From Australimonas brisbanensis (GTDB lineage: Bacteria > Chloroflexota > Dehalococcoidia > Lucifugimonadales > Australimonadaceae), in assembly GCA_038147155.1 (NCBI GenBank), contig JAYQTA010000011.1, forward strand, positions 6,830 to 70,829: DNA of 64,000 nucleotides, read 5' to 3'. Below are positions 10,944 through 19,066 of the stretch, one piece after another. How positions within the stretch are numbered: the stretch's first letter is position 1; the number at the start of each line of letters is the position of its first letter. The notes beneath the pieces are model-generated. The model worked only from the letters and a program-made list of their open reading frames with translations, was not told where the DNA came from and searched no databases. The position numbers and the translations under genes are program-made.

Positions 10944-11900
10944 GAAGGGCTGCGCGTGGTGTTCATGGGCTCCCCCGCTCCCGTGGTGCCGGTGCTGGAC
11001 GCACTTGCAGAACACGCACGCGTTCAGGGCTGGTCGCTCGCTGGTGTGTACGCCGCGCCTGAGCGCCCGGCGGGACGGGGACGGGGCCTGCGCCCAGCCC
11101 CGGTCGCCGAGCGCGCCCAGGCCCTGGGCATCCCCGTGTTCACACCCGCGCGGCTGCGCGCAGAGGAGGAGCAGGCGCGTTTCCGCGGGCTGGGCGCGGA
11201 CCTGGTGGTCCTGGCGGCCTATGGGTTGCTCCTGCCTCCCCTGTTCCTCGGGCCGCAGGTCGCCGGCGGGCCCGTTCATGGTGCGCTGAACGTGCACCCA
11301 TCACTGCTGCCGCGCTGGCGCGGAGCCTCTCCGGTGGCCTCGGCGATCCTGGCGGGTGACGCCGAGAGCGGCGTGTGCGTGATGCGCATGGACGAGGGGC
11401 TGGACACCGGCCCGGTGCTCGCTCGCGAACGCGTCCCCCTGGACGGGACCGAGCGTACCCCCCAACTTACCGACCGGCTCTTCGCCCTGGGAGCGGGGCT
11501 GCTGGTCTCCAGCATCGGCCCCTACCTCACGGGCGGGCTCGTCCCCGAACCCCAACCCGAGCAGGGCGTGGTGGCGTGTGGGCGCTGGCGCAAGGAGGAT
11601 GGGCTGCTGGAGTGGGCTCACCCGGCGGCGGCGCTGGAGCGGGCGGTGCGTGCCTTCGATCCATGGCCGGGGACGTACACTGCCTGGCGTGGGCAGCGGT
11701 TGGAGGTGCTGGAGGCGTGGGTCGAGCCGGGGAGTGCCGAGCCCGGTCAGGTGGTGGCCTTGGGCGCTGGGGTGGCGGTGGGCACCGGCGAGGGGCTCCT
11801 GGTGCTGGAGCGGGTGAAGCAGGAAGGGAAACGAGCGCTGACGGCGCAGGAGTTCCTGCGCGGCCAGCGCTCGTTCATCGGCGCACGGCTGCCATCCTGA
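10941..11900 (+). CDS. fmt: methionyl-tRNA formyltransferase
   Basis: Formylates initiator Met-tRNA using 10-formyltetrahydrofolate. 319 residues, normal for the family. Seen: the N-terminal Rossmann-type domain with catalytic Asn117, His119 and Asp155 in NVHPSLLPRWRGASP and DEGLDTGPV, and the C-terminal OB-like tRNA-binding domain from about residue 205. No peptide deformylase gene is adjacent, although def-fmt pairing is common. The gene converges on rplY with only ten bases between the stops. A -10 box six bases before the ATG suggests a leaderless message. Confidence 0.95.
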   Translation: MEGLRVVFMGSPAPVVPVLDALAEHARVQGWSLAGVYAAPERPAGRGRGLRPAPVAERAQALGIPVFTPARLRAEEEQARFRGLGADLVVLAAYGLLLPPLFLGPQVAGGPVHGALNVHPSLLPRWRGASPVASAILAGDAESGVCVMRMDEGLDTGPVLARERVPLDGTERTPQLTDRLFALGAGLLVSSIGPYLTGGLVPEPQPEQGVVACGRWRKEDGLLEWAHPAAALERAVRAFDPWPGTYTAWRGQRLEVLEAWVEPGSAEPGQVVALGAGVAVGTGEGLLVLERVKQEGKRALTAQEFLRGQRSFIGARLPS

Positions 11901-11910
11901 GGGTGGGAGG

Positions 11911-12540
11911 CTAGTCCTCCTCCTCCTTCTTGGCGGTGGCTGCGGGGACGTCCCCGGCGGCGACGGCGGGCTCCGCCTCCTCCTCGGCGTGGCGCATCAC
12001 GATGCGTGCCACGACATGCTCCGGGTCGGTGAGCAGCGTGACGCCCGTGGGCAGGGAGATTTGCCCGGCCAGAATCTGGGATTCCTCGTCCTCCAGAACG
12101 CCGAGGTCCACGGTGAGCACGTGGGGCAGGTCCATGGGAAGCGCCTCGACCTCCAGTTCGTGCAGGTCCTCGGTAACGGTGGCGCCCTCCTGCCGGGCAC
12201 CGCGCGCCTCGCCCTCGAAGTGCAGCGGGATCGCGGCCTGCACCTTCTCGGTGCGGGAGATCTGGTGGAAGTCCACGTGGAGCAGCCGCTCGGTCACCGG
12301 GTGACGCTGGATCACGTCCACCATGACAAAGTGCTCGTCGGCGCCCACCTTCACCGTGAGGGGGGTGGTGTAGCCCACCGACTCCAGGGTGTGAATCAGG
12401 GGCAGCGTCTCGGCCTGGAGCGTCAGCGGCTCGGTGCCGTGCCCGTAGACGTGAATCGGCGTGATGCCTGCGCGGCGCAGGGCCTTGTTCTTCTTACCCA
12501 TGGCCGTGCGCGTGGCGGCCTCGACGGTGTACTGCTCCAT
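11911..12540 (-). CDS. rplY: 50S ribosomal protein L25/CTC family
   Basis: Binds 5S rRNA in the large subunit. 209 residues, the long CTC form: an N-terminal L25 domain (about 1-95), a C-terminal beta domain (about 96-185), then an Ala/Glu/Lys-rich tail ending KKEEED. The N-terminus reads MEQYTVEAATRTAMGKKN. CTC-type L25 is often stress-associated. In many genomes it is followed by pth, which is not seen here. Its leader carries two strong hairpins. Confidence 0.92.
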   Translation of the reverse strand: MEQYTVEAATRTAMGKKNKALRRAGITPIHVYGHGTEPLTLQAETLPLIHTLESVGYTTPLTVKVGADEHFVMVDVIQRHPVTERLLHVDFHQISRTEKVQAAIPLHFEGEARGARQEGATVTEDLHELEVEALPMDLPHVLTVDLGVLEDEESQILAGQISLPTGVTLLTDPEHVVARIVMRHAEEEAEPAVAAGDVPAATAKKEEED

Positions 12541-12559
12541 GACGCTCCCCTACTGCTTG

Positions 12560-12618
12560 CCCTCCCGCGGGAGGGTGTGTTGAATCACGAACAGCGCCCC
12601 GCCACAGCCGCGGGGCGC
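12560..12618 (-). promoter_or_regulatory. two hairpins in the rplY leader
   Basis: Within 80 bases upstream of the rplY ATG there are two perfect inverted repeats. One is GCGCCCCGC / GCGGGGCGC (12594-12618, nine pairs, seven-base loop). The other is CCCTCCCGCGGGAGGG (12560-12575, self-complementary). They lie between a TATCAT-like -10 near 12640 and the start codon. They could be an autoregulatory ribosomal-protein leader; no known family is recognised. Confidence 0.4.
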
Positions 12619-12707
12619 ACGGTGCACCATCGGCGATGATACCAGAACCGGCCCCCCACGCAAAGATGGGCGCCTGCGTGGTATAAACCTATTGTTGACC
12701 GACTTAG

Positions 12708-12737
12708 TTGTCTTTAAGCGCGCATGAGCCGTATCAT
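12708..12737 (+). promoter_or_regulatory. candidate promoter of the Rrf2 regulator gene
   Basis: TTGTCT (12708-12713), an 18-bp spacer and TATCAT (12732-12737), about 30 bases before the ATG. The AT-richer stretch just upstream (12684-12713) repeats GTTGAC and GTTGTC 13 bases apart, which could be operator half-sites for the Rrf2 protein itself. The function is inferred. Confidence 0.4.
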
Positions 12738-12767
12738 GGCCCCGATGGCCGACGGTGGGAGTGAGCC

Positions 12768-13211
12768 ATGAAGATCCCGATGAAGGTGGATTACGGCGTG
12801 CGCGCGCTGGTGGACCTGGCCCAGCATGCAGGGGAGGGACGCCCCGTGCGTACCGCGGACATCGCGGGCCGCCAGTCCATCCCTGAGCCGTACCTGGACC
12901 AGGTGCTCACCACCCTCAACAAGTTCGGCTTCATCCGTTCCCGTCGCGGCCCGCAGGGCGGCCACCTGCTGGCCCGTCCCGCCGGGGAGATCACCCTGGA
13001 TGAGGTCGTCGCCACCCTGGAGGGACGCAGCGCGCCCCTGGAGTGCATCGAGGACTCCACCGGCTGCGCCATGGCTGGGGCCTGCGCCCAGCAGGACATC
13101 TGGCGCGATGTGGAGGATGCGGTGCATCACGTCCTGGCCACCACGACCGTGGGCCAACTCGCCTCGCGTCAGCGCATCCGGCCCGAGCCGCTGGCGGGTA
13201 TCGGCCGCTAG
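12768..13211 (+). CDS. Rrf2-family transcriptional regulator with three cysteines
   Basis: 147-residue winged-helix regulator of the IscR/CymR/NsrR family. Seen: MKIPMKVDYGVRALVDLAQ, the recognition-helix region SIPEPYLDQVLTTLNKFGFIRSRRG and the wing GPQGGHLLARP. Cys93, Cys100 and Cys106 (CIEDSTGC, then GAC) match in number and spacing the Fe-S ligands of IscR-type proteins; cysteine-metabolism regulators of the CymR type lack them. GGGAGTGA precedes the ATG. Genes for a sulfur-activating E1 and CysM follow on the same strand, so it probably senses cysteine or Fe-S status and controls them. The next gene is 165 bases away, so it may have its own promoter. Confidence 0.9.
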   Translation: MKIPMKVDYGVRALVDLAQHAGEGRPVRTADIAGRQSIPEPYLDQVLTTLNKFGFIRSRRGPQGGHLLARPAGEITLDEVVATLEGRSAPLECIEDSTGCAMAGACAQQDIWRDVEDAVHHVLATTTVGQLASRQRIRPEPLAGIGR

Positions 13212-13375
13212 GCGGCTACCCCTTCGGGGGCTCGCGCGCTACCATAGTGCGCCGTTCCTGTGCATCGTCCCGGTGGGGCGTGCGCATCTGACCATGTACA
13301 GCGCCCACGGCCCCGGCGCGGGGGTGTGGGCAGAGCGGAACCGGCCGGGCAGGCCCGGCATTCAGGAGGAGGGAG

Positions 13376-14221
13376 ATGACCAACGCACTGGGGCTCACGC
13401 CCGAGCAGGTCAAGCGGTACAGCCGTCACATCATCATGCCGCAGATCGGCAGCCGTGGGCAGCGCAAGCTCATCGACAGCAAGGTGCTGGTGGTGGGCGC
13501 GGGCGGCCTGGGCGGCCCGGTGGCCCTCTACCTGGCGCTGGCCGGGGTGGGCACCATCGGCCTGGTGGACTTCGACACGGTCGATCTGTCCAACCTGCAG
13601 CGCCAGGTGCTGCACAACACCGAGACGGTGGGCTTGCCCAAGGTGGTCTCGGCGGTGCAGACGCTGAACCGCTACAACCCCGACGTGAACGTCGTCACCC
13701 ACGAGTTCCCCATCAACTCAGACAACGCCATGGACCTGGTGGCGCAGTACGACGTCATCGTGAACGGCGCCGACAACTTCGCCACCCGTTACCTGGTGAA
13801 CGATGCGGCCTACCTGAACAACAAGCCGCTGGTGGACGGGTCGATCCTGATCTTCGACGGCCAGGTGACCCTGTATGAGCCGGGCAAGGGCTGCTACCGG
13901 TGCCTGTTCCCGGAGCCCCCGCCCCCGGGCCTGGTGCCCAACTGCTCCGAGGCCGGCGTGCTGGGCGCGCTCACGGGCATGGTGGGCTCCGTGCAGGCCA
14001 CCGAGGTGGTCAAGCACATCCTGGGCATCGGCAACACCCTGGTGGGCCGTCTACTGCTGGTGGACGCGCTGGACATGGAGTTCCGCGTGGTCAAGACCCG
14101 GCGCAACCCCAACTGCCCGCTGTGCGGTGAGCACCCCACCGTCACCGAGCTGATCGACTACGAGGTCTTCTGCGGCCTGGCCCCCGAGCCGGGCGCAGAG
14201 GGGGTGGGCGCGGGCCACTAG
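13376..14221 (+). CDS. MoeB/ThiF-like E1 adenylyltransferase, probable sulfur-carrier activator
   Basis: E1-like enzyme that adenylates the C-terminal glycine of a ubiquitin-fold sulfur carrier. 281 residues. Seen: the nucleotide loop GAGGLGGPV (41-49), DFDTVDLSNLQRQ (65-77), zinc pairs CYRC (173-176) and CPLC (247-250), and Cys190 in PNCSEAGVLG, the position that forms the carrier conjugate in ThiF/MoeB proteins. There is no C-terminal rhodanese domain, so sulfur must come from another protein. AGGAGGGAG precedes the ATG. cysM follows five bases later, so the likely partner is a CysO-type carrier rather than MoaD or ThiS. No carrier gene was found in the window. Confidence 0.88.
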   Translation: MTNALGLTPEQVKRYSRHIIMPQIGSRGQRKLIDSKVLVVGAGGLGGPVALYLALAGVGTIGLVDFDTVDLSNLQRQVLHNTETVGLPKVVSAVQTLNRYNPDVNVVTHEFPINSDNAMDLVAQYDVIVNGADNFATRYLVNDAAYLNNKPLVDGSILIFDGQVTLYEPGKGCYRCLFPEPPPPGLVPNCSEAGVLGALTGMVGSVQATEVVKHILGIGNTLVGRLLLVDALDMEFRVVKTRRNPNCPLCGEHPTVTELIDYEVFCGLAPEPGAEGVGAGH

Positions 14222-14226
14222 GCGCG

Positions 14227-15189
14227 ATGCGCCACGGCCCCGCCGCCGCCATGCGCAGCGGGAACTTCATCGAGTCCATCGGCAACACGCCGCTTGTGGA
14301 ACTGCCGACCTACAGCCCGCGCCCGGGGGTGCGGATCTTCGCCAAGCTCGAGGGGGCCAACCCCACCGGCTCGGTGAAGGACCGCATCGCCCGGGCGATG
14401 ATGCTCGCCGCCCAGGAGGCAGGGGCGCTCACCAAGGAGCGGGCCATCCTGGAGCCCACCTCGGGCAACACCGGCATCTCGCTGGCCATGGTGGCCGGGA
14501 GTATGGGCTACCGGTTCACCGCAGTGATGCCCGATAACGTGAGCCCGGAGCGCACCGAACTCCTGCGCGCCTACGGGGCCGAGATCATCTACTCGCCGGG
14601 GGCGGAGGGCTCCAACGGCTCCATCGCCATGGCCAAGCGGCTGGTGGAGGCCGAGCCCTCCCGCTACACCATGCTCTACCAGTACGGCAACGCGGCGAAC
14701 CCCGGCGCCCACTACGAGACCACGGGCCCGGAGATCATCCGCGATATGCCCGAGGTCACCCACTTCGTGGCGGGCCTGGGCACCGGTGGCACCCTCATGG
14801 GCACGGGCCGCCGGCTCAAGGAGCACAACCCGGCGGTGAAGATCATCGCTGCCGCCCCCGCACCCGACGATGCGATCCAGGGCCTGCGGGCGCTGGAGGA
14901 GGGGTTCATCCCCCCCATCCTGGACCTGGACAAGCTGGACGCGCGATTGATGGTGGGGGGTGAGGAGTCCTTCCGCATGACGGCGTCCTTGCTGCGCCGG
15001 GAGGGCGTGTTCGCAGGTGTATCATCGGGAGCGGTGCTGGCTGCCGCCGTGCGTGTGGCCTCGCGTCTGGAGGAGGGCAACATCGTGTGCCTGTTCGCCG
15101 ACGGAGGCTGGAAGTACCTGAGCACCGGTCTGTGGACCCGCGACTACAAGGAGCTGGAAGGCTCCATCGAGGGCAAGATCTGGTGGTGA
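14227..15189 (+). CDS. cysM: CysO-type cysteine synthase (CysM)
   Basis: PLP enzyme of the beta-substituting cysteine synthase family, 320 residues. Seen: the PLP lysine Lys51 in NPTGSVKDR and the substrate loop TSGNTGIS. The sequence follows the mycobacterial CysM pattern rather than CysK: THFVAGLGTGGTLMGTGR, GLRALEEGF with Arg221 where mycobacterial CysM has Arg220, and the closing WKYLSTG block with a C-terminus ending EGKIWW. In mycobacteria this enzyme uses O-phosphoserine and a thiocarboxylated carrier (CysO). That function is inferred here from sequence recall and from the adjacent E1. It overlaps the next gene by four bases (GTGA). The start could also be Met9 (14251). Confidence 0.9.
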   Translation: MRHGPAAAMRSGNFIESIGNTPLVELPTYSPRPGVRIFAKLEGANPTGSVKDRIARAMMLAAQEAGALTKERAILEPTSGNTGISLAMVAGSMGYRFTAVMPDNVSPERTELLRAYGAEIIYSPGAEGSNGSIAMAKRLVEAEPSRYTMLYQYGNAANPGAHYETTGPEIIRDMPEVTHFVAGLGTGGTLMGTGRRLKEHNPAVKIIAAAPAPDDAIQGLRALEEGFIPPILDLDKLDARLMVGGEESFRMTASLLRREGVFAGVSSGAVLAAAVRVASRLEEGNIVCLFADGGWKYLSTGLWTRDYKELEGSIEGKIWW

Positions 15190-15893
15190 ACCCCACGGAG
15201 CCCAACCGCCGGACCCAGGCCCGCCCAGCGCCCGCCTGGACGGTGGGGCTCCTGTGCCCGCCCCGCGGCCCCGCGCCTGCACTGGTGCGCGCGCTGGATC
15301 AGGAGGCGGTGCCCTACGAGGTGCAGGACGATGCGGCCTCGCCTGCGGGCGAGGCGTCCCCGGCGCTCGACGTGCTCCTGGTGGACGCCACCCTGTCCGA
15401 CCGGCGCGGAGCCGAGGCGCTGACGCGGCGCGCCGCGGGCATGGACGCCCCGGTGCTGGTGGCGCTCTCTGCCGAGCACCTGGACGGGCCCGCGCTGCGG
15501 TTGCAGGCGGCGGACGTCATCATCGCGCCCTGGCACAGGGGTGAGCTGGCGCTGCGTGTGGAGCGTCTGCTCGATGCTGCCGAGCCCGCCGATGAGCCGG
15601 GGGTGATTCGCGCCGAGGGGTTGGTCATCGACACCAACCGGTACGACGTGTACGTGGATGGGCGTCAGGTGATGCTCACCTTCAAGGAGTACGAGTTGCT
15701 CAAGCTCCTGGTGGCCAATCCCGGCCGGGTCTACTCGCGGGAGGCGCTGCTGGAGCAGGTGTGGGGGTATCAGTACTTCGGCGGCACGCGCACGGTGGAT
15801 GTGCACGTGCGCCGGCTGCGCGCTAAGATAGAGGACGCGCAGCGAACCTTCATCGAGACGGTTTGGAACGTCGGCTACCGCTTCCGCGGGTAG
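15186..15893 (+). CDS. OmpR/PhoB-family regulator with degenerate receiver domain
   Basis: About 235 residues from a GTG at 15186 that overlaps the cysM stop. The C-terminal winged-helix domain is typical: LTFKEYELLKLLVANPGRVYSREALLEQVWGY, then TRTVDVHVRRLRAKIE and ETVWNVGYRF. The N-terminal half resembles a receiver (DVLLVDATLSDRRGAEAL) but lacks the early acidic pair, and the usual lysine of KPF is missing (IIAPWHRGEL). Phosphorylation by a kinase is therefore doubtful, and no histidine kinase gene is next to it. Translational coupling suggests a link with cysteine synthesis. The target is unknown. Confidence 0.85.
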   Translation: MNPTEPNRRTQARPAPAWTVGLLCPPRGPAPALVRALDQEAVPYEVQDDAASPAGEASPALDVLLVDATLSDRRGAEALTRRAAGMDAPVLVALSAEHLDGPALRLQAADVIIAPWHRGELALRVERLLDAAEPADEPGVIRAEGLVIDTNRYDVYVDGRQVMLTFKEYELLKLLVANPGRVYSREALLEQVWGYQYFGGTRTVDVHVRRLRAKIEDAQRTFIETVWNVGYRFRG

Positions 15894-15913
15894 CCTCTTA
15901 CGCGAGATAAGAC

Positions 15914-16129
15914 ATGCCGCTGTACGAGTACCGCTGTCCGTCCTGCACCGAGCGTTTCGAGCGCCTCCAGCCCATGAGTGCGGCGATGGCCTCGCCCTGC
16001 CCCGCGTGCGGGGCCCCGGCTCCGCGCGTCCTCTCCCTCACCGCGGCGCGCGTGGGCGCCGGCGTGGGTGCGGGGGATGCCCCGGCCGCGGGGGGCGGCT
16101 GCTGTGGCGGTGGCTGCGCCTGCTGCTAG
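15914..16129 (+). CDS. FmdB-family zinc ribbon protein
   Basis: 71 residues. MPLYEYRCPSCTERFERLQ followed by CPACG is the FmdB/CxxC_CXXC_SSSS zinc-ribbon signature (CPSC at 8-11, CPAC later). The tail is unusual: Gly- and Cys-rich, ending GGGCCGGGCACC. The family is often a putative regulatory or metal-binding protein of unknown role. The gene starts 20 bases after the regulator and probably ends the transcription unit. Confidence 0.85.
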   Translation: MPLYEYRCPSCTERFERLQPMSAAMASPCPACGAPAPRVLSLTAARVGAGVGAGDAPAAGGGCCGGGCACC

Positions 16130-16153
16130 CGCGCCCCCCGCGCTCGGCGAGCC

Positions 16154-16837
16154 CTAGGAGGTCTCGGAGAGCACCGTGATGGCGCGTCCTGCGACGAACG
16201 CCACCACAGCCTCGGCCACCGTGGCCAGGCCGATGAGCAGGGTGATGTCCTGCCAGAAACCGAAGGGGAACACCCGCACCAGGTAGGCGGAGGAGGGGAA
16301 TGACCAGTTCCCCCGGGGGAAGCCGATCTGGTGGAAGAGGGTGAAGAGCGGGTCGAAGGCCACCAGGCTCACCACGCCCACCGTCCCGATGACCACCACG
16401 GTCAGAACTCCCGCGCGGCGCAGCCAGCTCGCAAGCGTGGGCCACAGCGCCTCGCGCCGCCAGCGCCACGCCGCAGCGACGGCGGCCAGCACCAGCACGG
16501 CCATGGCCTCCTGCAGGCGGAAGGTGCGGCCGAAGACGACCTTCACGTCGTGCATGTGCGAAGCCTCGTCGGGGCCGAACAGGTCGGTCTCCACGCCCGC
16601 CACCTTGGCGCTGACGGCAAGGGGTTCGGTGTTCGAGGAGAGGTAGTCCTGCACCTGCTGGGCGACGGTGCGCAGCGCCTCGGGCGGGATGGCGGTGCGC
16701 TGGCTCACCTTGTGGCGCTCGAAGAGGCTCTCCCACAGGTCCAGGTTCCCCGCCGCAACCCGCACGTTGGTGGTCACCAGCAGCAGCCCCACGGCCACCG
16801 GCACCACCCAGCCTAGCACCACCCACGTTCTGCTCAC
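16154..16837 (-). CDS. DUF1461 (TIGR01906) integral membrane protein
   Basis: 227-residue membrane protein. Helices near 6-24, 108-125, 141-160 and 203-222, with an extracytoplasmic segment carrying HMHDVKVVFGRTF, the conserved HMxDV-type motif of this family, and HQIGFPRGNWSFPSSAYLV. The molecular function of the family is unknown. The GTG start at 16837 has CAGGAG about eight bases upstream, and a TATCAT -10 candidate lies nearby. It is divergent from mazG and convergent with the FmdB gene. Confidence 0.85.
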   Translation of the reverse strand: MSRTWVVLGWVVPVAVGLLLVTTNVRVAAGNLDLWESLFERHKVSQRTAIPPEALRTVAQQVQDYLSSNTEPLAVSAKVAGVETDLFGPDEASHMHDVKVVFGRTFRLQEAMAVLVLAAVAAAWRWRREALWPTLASWLRRAGVLTVVVIGTVGVVSLVAFDPLFTLFHQIGFPRGNWSFPSSAYLVRVFPFGFWQDITLLIGLATVAEAVVAFVAGRAITVLSETS

Positions 16838-16918
16838 GGCACGCTCCTGAAGGCCATGATAGCCCAGCGGCTCCTATACTGGCCTCGTCCGGCACAGCCC
16901 GCCGAGGAGGCCCCTGCC

Positions 16919-17716
16919 ATGCCCATCCCGCCGCGCCCGTCCGGCTTCGAGACGCTCCTGGAGACGATGCGCCGTCTGCGCAGCCCCGAGGGGGGCTGCC
17001 CCTGGGACCTGGAGCAGACCCACGCCTCGCTGCGGGATACGCTCATCGAGGAGAGTTACGAGGCGCTGGAGGCGCTGGACGGAGACGAACCGGCCGCGCT
17101 GGTGGAGGAGCTGGGCGATCTGCTGCTGCAGATCATCTTCCACGCGCAGATCGGCGCCGACGAGGGCGCTTTCGACATCGCCGATGTGGTCGCCCACCTG
17201 AACGAGAAGCTGATCCGGCGCCACCCCCACGTGTTCGGGGAGGGCGCGGCGGCCACCGCCACCGAAGTGACGGGCCAGTGGGAGCGCATCAAGGCCGCCG
17301 AGCGCGTGGGGAAGGGGCAGGGGGAGCGTTCCATGCTGGACGGGGTGCCGCGAGCCATGCCCGCGCTGGGGTACGCGGGGGCCGTGCTGGCGCGTGCCCG
17401 GCGGGCGGGGTTCGACTGGGACGGGGACCAGGGAGCCTTCGCCAAGGTGGCCGAGGAGGCCGCGGAGCTGCGGGATGCCCCGGAGGGCGAGGAGCGCGAG
17501 CGCGAGTTCGGCGACCTGCTGCAGGCGCTGGTGGGCGCGGGGCTGCGGATGGGGCTGGACGCCGAGCAGGCGCTGCGCGGTGCCAACGCGCGCTTCGCCA
17601 CCCGCTTCGCCCGGATGGAGCGCGGGCTGCGGGAGCGGGGCGAGGAGTTGGCGAGCCTGCCCGAGGCCGAGCGCCTCGCCCGCTGGGAGGAGGCGAAGGC
17701 CGCCCCGGACGCCTGA
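16919..17716 (+). CDS. mazG: nucleoside triphosphate pyrophosphohydrolase MazG
   Basis: Hydrolyses NTPs or dNTPs to monophosphate and pyrophosphate, cleaning the pool and modulating stress signalling. 265 residues, the long two-domain form. Seen: GGCPWDLEQTHASLRDTLIEESYEALEAL and ELGDLLLQIIFHAQI with the metal-binding EExxE and ExxD acids, and a second MazG-like half with AEEAAEL and EFGDLLQAL. The ATG at 16919 is chosen for GAGGAGG eight bases upstream. A TATACT -10 candidate lies at 16875-16880. Confidence 0.93.
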   Translation: MPIPPRPSGFETLLETMRRLRSPEGGCPWDLEQTHASLRDTLIEESYEALEALDGDEPAALVEELGDLLLQIIFHAQIGADEGAFDIADVVAHLNEKLIRRHPHVFGEGAAATATEVTGQWERIKAAERVGKGQGERSMLDGVPRAMPALGYAGAVLARARRAGFDWDGDQGAFAKVAEEAAELRDAPEGEEREREFGDLLQALVGAGLRMGLDAEQALRGANARFATRFARMERGLRERGEELASLPEAERLARWEEAKAAPDA

Positions 17717-17830
17717 CCAAACCGGTGTGCCCACTGGCGCGTAGCCCCGTTGTGCATGCGGGGAGGGTGCCCCTCTCCTCGGTGCGCTGCTACCCTAGGC
17801 CCCCGTCAACCCGACACCGGAGAACCGTCC

Positions 17831-19066
17831 ATGCACAGAATCCTCCTGCTGCTCACTGTCCTCGCAACCCTCGTCCTCCCCTCGGCCATCGCCTCTGCCC
17901 AGAGCGCGGGCGAGGTGCTGCTGGACGCTCCCGTGCGGGCGCTGGAGATGGGTGAGCTGGAGAAGCGGGTGAGCCTGGACATCCGCCTTCAGAACCAGAC
18001 CGACGAGCGCATCGTGGTCAAGCTGGTGCTGGAGGACATCCCAACCGGCTGGGATGTGGGCGTTTGGGGCCGGTTCTTCGACTTCAAGATCTCCCAGCTG
18101 GTGGTGGACGCCAAGGGCGTTGACCCGGTGGAGCGGCCCACGATCCGTGCGGACATCCCCGACGCGCGCCCTGCTGCAGGCGACTACGCCTTCACCCTCA
18201 AGGTCACCTCCCTGGACGAGGCGGTGGTCTACGACCAGGCGCGGTTCGTCATCACCGTGCCCCCGGCGCGGGCCCAGGGCGCCGCCGCAGTGAACCTCTC
18301 CTCCACCTTCCCCGAGCTCAAGGGTCCCTCCACTTCCCAGTTCTCCTTCGAGGTGCTGGTGAACAACGAGACGGGGGACACCAACTCCTTCGACCTGGCC
18401 GGTGAGGTGTTCGACGAGCAGGGCACCCCGCTCAGCGGCTGGGACATCGGCTTCTCACCCACCTTCGGGGAGCAGAAGCTCATCGGCGCGGTGAGCGTGG
18501 ATCAGGGCCTCGCCGAGCGCGTGGACGTGCTGGTGACGCCTGCGCTCACCGCGGCGCCCGGTAACTACACCATCGTGGTCAGCGCCTCGGGCGCTGGCGT
18601 GGCCGACGACACGCCCCTGCGGCTCATCCTCACGGGCCGGGCCGACCTGTTCGCCTCCACGGACACCGGCCGCCTCTCCCTGGACGCCAAGGCCGGGGGA
18701 GAGGGGCGCACGGTGCTGCGCCTCACCAATATCGGCACGGCAGACCTGTCCGCCGTGCGGTTGCAGGCCGACCGGCCCACGGGCTGGCAGGTGACGTTCC
18801 TGGATGGGTCCACGGCCATCACGTCCATCCCCTCGCTGCCCTCCGGCTTCGAGTCGGACATTGGCGTGCTGATTGAGCCGCCGGGTGATGCGATCCCCGG
18901 TGACTACCAGATCACGCTGCGCGCCACGGGGGCGGGCACCTCGGACGCCATCGACCTGCGCGTGACGGTGAGCAAGTCCACCATCTGGGGGTGGCTGGGC
19001 ATCGTGCTGGTGCTGGCGGTGGTGGGCGGCCTGGTGGGCCTGTTCGTCCGGCTGGGGCGCCGATGA
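17831..19066 (+). CDS. secreted NEW3-domain membrane-anchored protein
   Basis: 411 residues. A signal peptide (MHRILLLLTVLATLVLPSAIASAQS) is followed by repeated beta-sandwich segments of the NEW3 or alpha-galactosidase-associated type: GDYAFTLKVTS, APGNYTIVVSASG and IPGDYQITLRATG. A C-terminal transmembrane helix (IWGWLGIVLVLAVVGGLVGLFV) and basic end follow. Its stop overlaps the start of an ABC ATPase gene (ATGA), so it is the first gene of a three-gene exporter operon. It is probably an extracytoplasmic accessory or substrate-recognition partner. The substrate is unknown. GGAGAA precedes the ATG, and a TACCCT -10 candidate lies about 35 bases upstream. Confidence 0.85.
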   Translation: MHRILLLLTVLATLVLPSAIASAQSAGEVLLDAPVRALEMGELEKRVSLDIRLQNQTDERIVVKLVLEDIPTGWDVGVWGRFFDFKISQLVVDAKGVDPVERPTIRADIPDARPAAGDYAFTLKVTSLDEAVVYDQARFVITVPPARAQGAAAVNLSSTFPELKGPSTSQFSFEVLVNNETGDTNSFDLAGEVFDEQGTPLSGWDIGFSPTFGEQKLIGAVSVDQGLAERVDVLVTPALTAAPGNYTIVVSASGAGVADDTPLRLILTGRADLFASTDTGRLSLDAKAGGEGRTVLRLTNIGTADLSAVRLQADRPTGWQVTFLDGSTAITSIPSLPSGFESDIGVLIEPPGDAIPGDYQITLRATGAGTSDAIDLRVTVSKSTIWGWLGIVLVLAVVGGLVGLFVRLGRR

